NCBI RefSeq assembly: GCF_018143015.1 | Contig: NC_054742.1 | Location: forward strand, 11,329,632 to 11,393,631 | Direction of reading: 5' to 3' | Length of the DNA: 64,000 nt | From: Lytechinus variegatus | Lineage: Eukaryota; Echinodermata; Echinoidea; Temnopleuroida; Toxopneustidae | Shown: in pieces, positions 60,239 through 64,000 of the stretch | Layout: each line of letters starts with the position of its first letter | Numbering within the stretch: the first letter of the stretch is position 1 | Position numbers and translations under genes: made by a program | Notes under the pieces: generated by a model | Seen by the model: only the letters and a program-made list of their open reading frames with translations | Database searches by the model: none | What the model was told of the DNA's origin: nothing

Positions 60239-61843
60239 CTGAAGGATAAAATGGAAAAAGACAAATAAAACCAAGGAATGAATGGACATATCTCTAATTC
60301 AATCCATGTATTATTTACAAATCACCTGCGTTATAGAATTTCTAAATAGCTGTTCGTGAACATGAAAGCATTGACCTTAATCACAAGCATCAACACGAGG
60401 CGTATAATTCTTCAATATTCCATAATGTTTAAGCATTTTATTAATACCCATCCCCACATCAACCTTTGGTCATAAAAACTAACAATCATATCTTAACGTA
60501 AATAGATTTAGGTATTGTGGTACATAATAATATAAATGATTACAAAACGTCAGTTATAAAACAAATTGAATGAATATAATCGATTTCTTTCGGAATGAAT
60601 AAATCTCTTTCCCATCTCTATTTTTTTCTCTGCCCACTTGACACTCTCTATTCCCGCCTTTTATTCCATACCTTTATCTTTCTACCACCTTTCTATCCTT
60701 GCTTCGGTCTTAATTAAATATCAAATCTATTTTTAACATGTTTCCAATATTTCTTTGCCATTGATTCGTTACTCAATAACTCTCTCAATTTTTTTCCAAA
60801 TTCTGTAAAATGCTATATTCTCAGGATTATCATCAGTAGTCCCGAGATATCACCTTGATTATTTCAATATTTCCATAATTTCCTTTTAAACCGCACATAC
60901 TACATTCAATTACATCTTAACAATCAGTTGACAAAAATCTGTAAATAAAAAAATACCAGTAACAAGGCAAAGACAAACATCTTAATACAACGAATAGCAC
61001 AATAGACATACAATTATGAAACCAAGTGCGTGTGAGGGTGATGATTATTTATAAATAAAGCTAAAAAAAGATATTTATTATAATTATAATGAAGTATATG
61101 TCATAATTTAACAAATAATCATTATTGATAAATAATGGAAAACTAAAAAATTATTTGCAATTAATGTACAACTGCGGAAAATTATTCATTAATAAAGAAT
61201 GAGCTGTCATCATTAATGAATGATTATCATCTATCAATAACAGAAAACTGGGCAAACTTACTTATAAAGGATACATAATACAATATGATTATTTGTAAAT
61301 ATTATATAATATAAGTTTATTATAATTGTGAAAAATCGAATAGCTATCATTTATAAATAATGGAACATGGAATTGTTATTCTAGATCATAATGAAATTAC
61401 ATTTTATATTATATAGTAACATTTTTTTCATTACAAATAACATGTCAATATTTGTTAGATAATGAGTAAATAACAATTTTGTCTATATAATTTTGGTACA
61501 AACCGAGCTCATATCTTGACAAGTTTTGACGAGAAATCTAGCCGATCAAAATATTATGTTGCCAGTAAGTGGAACAACCTTCATAATAACACGCGACTCA
61601 AAAACCAACCAGCGTCTTTTAACTACTCCTTGAATAGATTATAAAATGCAGTCCAAGTTACGGATAGAATGACATCCTTTCTCACGCAGTAATAAAGCTG
61701 TTCTACAACTTATGTATGAAAGCTATATGACCCCGCTATAAGACCCCGTCTTTGAAATCTTCTTAAATCCCTTTGAAAAATATGAAGAGGTTTCTTGAAA
61801 AAAAAAATAGTAAAAGTGAATTTATAGCAGGAACGCCCCCATG
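60239..61843. other. Non-coding, upstream of the first recognised FPGS exon
   Basis: AT-rich, with many ATTAATGAAT and AATTATAAT words at 61020-61450. No FPGS first exon is recognised here. Confidence 0.4.
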
Positions 61844-62006
61844 CACTCTAAAAATGTTCTAAATGTTGCATTTACCACTTTAAATGGTTCTATCCAACAC
61901 TTAAAATGTTGGATTCAGCTTTATACAAGGTTGGATGTAACATTTAGAAAAGGTTTTCACTCCTCCAACCTTTGAAATGTTGATTTAACATTCGAATTTT
62001 TAGAGT
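61844..62006. mobile_element. Small MITE with CACTCTAAAAAT ends
   Basis: CACTCTAAAAATGTTCTAAA at left and ATTTTTAGAGTG at right. Inside, AACACTTAAAATGTTGGATT and CCAACCTTTGAAATGTTG recur in both orientations. Confidence 0.75.
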
Positions 62007-62156
62007 GGGGTTCCTTATGTCGAATACGGAAAGGGATGGGTAACCTGAAAAGGCTTCCACAGAGATGGAAATCATCTGTAAACGTGACTTGTAAACTGTA
62101 AAGACAGTAATGCCTTCTTCGATGCTTACAAAATAAAAGAATCGTTTACCTTTATA

Positions 62157-63137
62157 CAGTGCGTATAAAAAAAGTTTACACTTTGAAAAAGCCCTGGAAA
62201 TTTAAAAAATATACAACATGTGGGTAATGTTTTCACAAATATTCTTGGGTTTGGGTCTCATCTATCCAATGAAAGTAAAAGTTTTGAAAGAATGTTGCAC
62301 TTGAGCGAGCACTGTCCATTTTTGTAAAGCTCGCAGAAATCTTTTTGCGCGGAAATGCTCGTTTTCACGCTGTGTCGAGGGGAAAGGGCGAAATAGAACT
62401 TATCCTGCGAAACATTTCTCATACATTTCCCTTGCACTTTTAGTCAATTGAAATAAAAGGATACATTCATGCATTTTGGAACAATTTTGCCACCAAAATT
62501 AAAAATTTAAACACTTATTAAGCACAAACTTATACCCTTTTTGTGCCAGCTGGATCTGAGGACACAACTGAATCTGATCAAAAGTTTATATCAGACATCT
62601 CCATCATTTTTTCACTAAGTTTTTATCATTTAATGTGGGTTTACATTTCATTTTTCATTTAATACTTGCTTCTCCAGACTTTTCCCAAGCTTGAAAGTGA
62701 TTAACAAAATTAACATCAAGTCTAAGCCGTTTCATGTGGATTACAGCTCATTGTAAAGCAAATACCATCACGATGGCCTTCGTGTGTGGGGTGGGGGCGC
62801 AATGCACTCTTTCATGGTGTTTTGGGCAATGAAACAAGTTAAAAAAGTAAAAGATATCTTCGAATCAATTTTATTAGCCAAATTTAACCGTGTTTTTCAT
62901 GATTAAAGTCTACTTTTATTTGCATAACTATTTCAAAGTTCTGCGCAAATCATTTTTCACTAACTTTTCAAAAGTAAGTGGTGCTCACTCAAGCGGAAAT
63001 ATTTTTCGACAGTTATATCGTCATTTGCTTAAATGGATCTGTACCAACGTTAAAATGTGGAAAAACCTTCAGGATATTACAAATGAATAATTTTACATGA
63101 TTTTTTCTAGGTGTAAACTTTTTTTTGATACGCACTG
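62157..63137. mobile_element. Tc1/mariner-like non-autonomous element
   Basis: CAGTGCGTATAAAAAAAGTT followed by TACAC at left, and GTGTAAAC, a T-run and GATACGCACTG at right: inverted ends of about 26 bp around 980 bp. Only short frames occur, so any transposase is gone. The CAGTG ends suggest Tc1/mariner-like ancestry, but a clean TA duplication is not visible. Confidence 0.65.
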
Positions 63138-64000
63138 CATATGCGACTTTCTCCAAAATTGGCGTTCCAAACATATGATATTTTCGAATACAGGGTCGCA
63201 ATAAGGAATGGATTGGGCAGGGGCGGATCCAGTCTCGCCAATAAGGGGGGGGGGTCCAGCCACATTTTCCCCGATCGGCAGCTCGAAGTAGATTTTCGTT
63301 GGTTTCTTTGAAGGGGTAGCCCTAAAAATCACTTCTAGCGTTAAGCTTTATAATTATAAATGAACATAAATATAAAATAATCTCATTATTCAAATAGCCT
63401 TATTTGACTTTGCTACATGTACCTTGATGGGGAACTCTTCGACATGTTTTAAGGTGGTGGAATGTGATTCTATGTATCCTGCTGAGCAATCTTTCATCTA
63501 ACTTTTCGAAGAGGTTTCATAAAAATAAAAGTTGCTTTATTATGTAGAAAAGTCGCTTTTACTCCTTATATACTATCTCAATAATGTACATTTCTATTGC
63601 TACGCACATCACTTGCTGTACACCAACAATACGATGCCAGGGCATGTAGTTGGTTTCACTGTTGTGGCTGCAAGGATGAGGTTGCTATTGGTCTCATATT
63701 AGCGCAATAGCGAGTAATATCTGACGCATTTGCCCCTACGTTAACAAATTAAGACATAAATACTGCCATGAAGCATATCAATATTTTCGTAAATATATCC
63801 TCTTTCGTGTAGAAAGTGGACATTATGTATTATTTACTAATGTACGCATTAGAACAAATAGATAGCAATGCACTTCTTAGTATTTAACGCAAAACATGTA
63901 AACTTTTGGCAATTTTTTCCCCAAATATATCACTAGGCCTGTCCAATAAACGATTGCAATCAATTTCTGCTCTCAAAAACACAGTGACAAGCACATTTGT
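63138..64000. other. Non-coding
   Basis: 63218-63250 (CAGGGGCGGATCCAG and a G-run) may be a repeat end. The rest is AT-rich with no gene recognised. Confidence 0.4.

Noticed and set aside
1-64000. LTR retroelements, Polinton-type or other virus-like copies, CRISPR arrays, toxin genes
   Set aside because: No long terminal direct repeats, integrase, capsid or envelope motifs, and no regularly spaced short repeats were seen. The only retroelement protein traces are the Penelope-like nuclease part and one LINE reverse-transcriptase fragment.

Overview
This is animal nuclear DNA, most likely from a sea urchin or a close echinoderm relative. I infer this from AT-rich non-coding sequence full of short AGGCCTA and ACATGTA words, from several foldback/MITE families in multiple diverged copies, from a Penelope-like retroelement, and from genes split by canonical GT-AG introns. 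There are no operons, CRISPR arrays, rRNAs or bacterial signals. No LTR retroelement or other virus-like copy was recognised.

Three spliced host genes can be built with matching splice phases. (1) On the plus strand at 16,445-24,302, a three-exon gene encodes a 444-residue protein that I do not recognise: an alpha-helical N-terminus followed by a long basic, serine-rich, probably disordered tail. (2) On the plus strand at 30,074-33,813, a three-exon gene encodes a 236-residue protein with an alternating strand/helix pattern and a C-terminal membrane anchor, again of unknown family. (3) On the minus strand from 60,238 down to 45,999, eleven exons encode 526 residues of folylpolyglutamate synthase, which adds glutamates to folate. 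Its first exon or exons, probably with the mitochondrial leader, were not found and may lie beyond 64,000. A CpG-rich block at 9,713-10,109 with a strong minus-strand splice donor may be the first exon or promoter of a further gene.

Layout. 1-9.7 kb: non-coding, with four clear inverted-repeat elements. 9.7-10.1 kb: CpG-rich block. 11.4-15.6 kb: nested and abutting elements that share GGTATTCTGA ends, one enclosing a 1.3-kb pyrimidine tract. 16.4-24.3 kb: gene 1, with TTAA-flanked foldback elements in intron 1 and a tandem-unit repeat in intron 2. 25.0-28.0 kb: two MITE-like elements and a 5'-truncated Penelope-like element with a GIY-YIG nuclease domain, set between AT microsatellites. 30.1-33.8 kb: gene 2. 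34.3-44 kb: a tRNA-like SINE, a LINE remnant, clustered small hairpin elements, a second full copy of the tandem-unit repeat and a 2-kb foldback element. 46-60.2 kb: folylpolyglutamate synthase, whose introns hold a minisatellite, several MITEs and a near-perfect 61-bp palindrome. 60.2-64 kb: non-coding with two MITE-like elements.

The three genes show no evident functional link. The most notable non-genic signal is a repeat family whose internal units each carry a perfect DR1 nuclear-receptor-type motif, five per full copy, in two full copies and one diverged copy.
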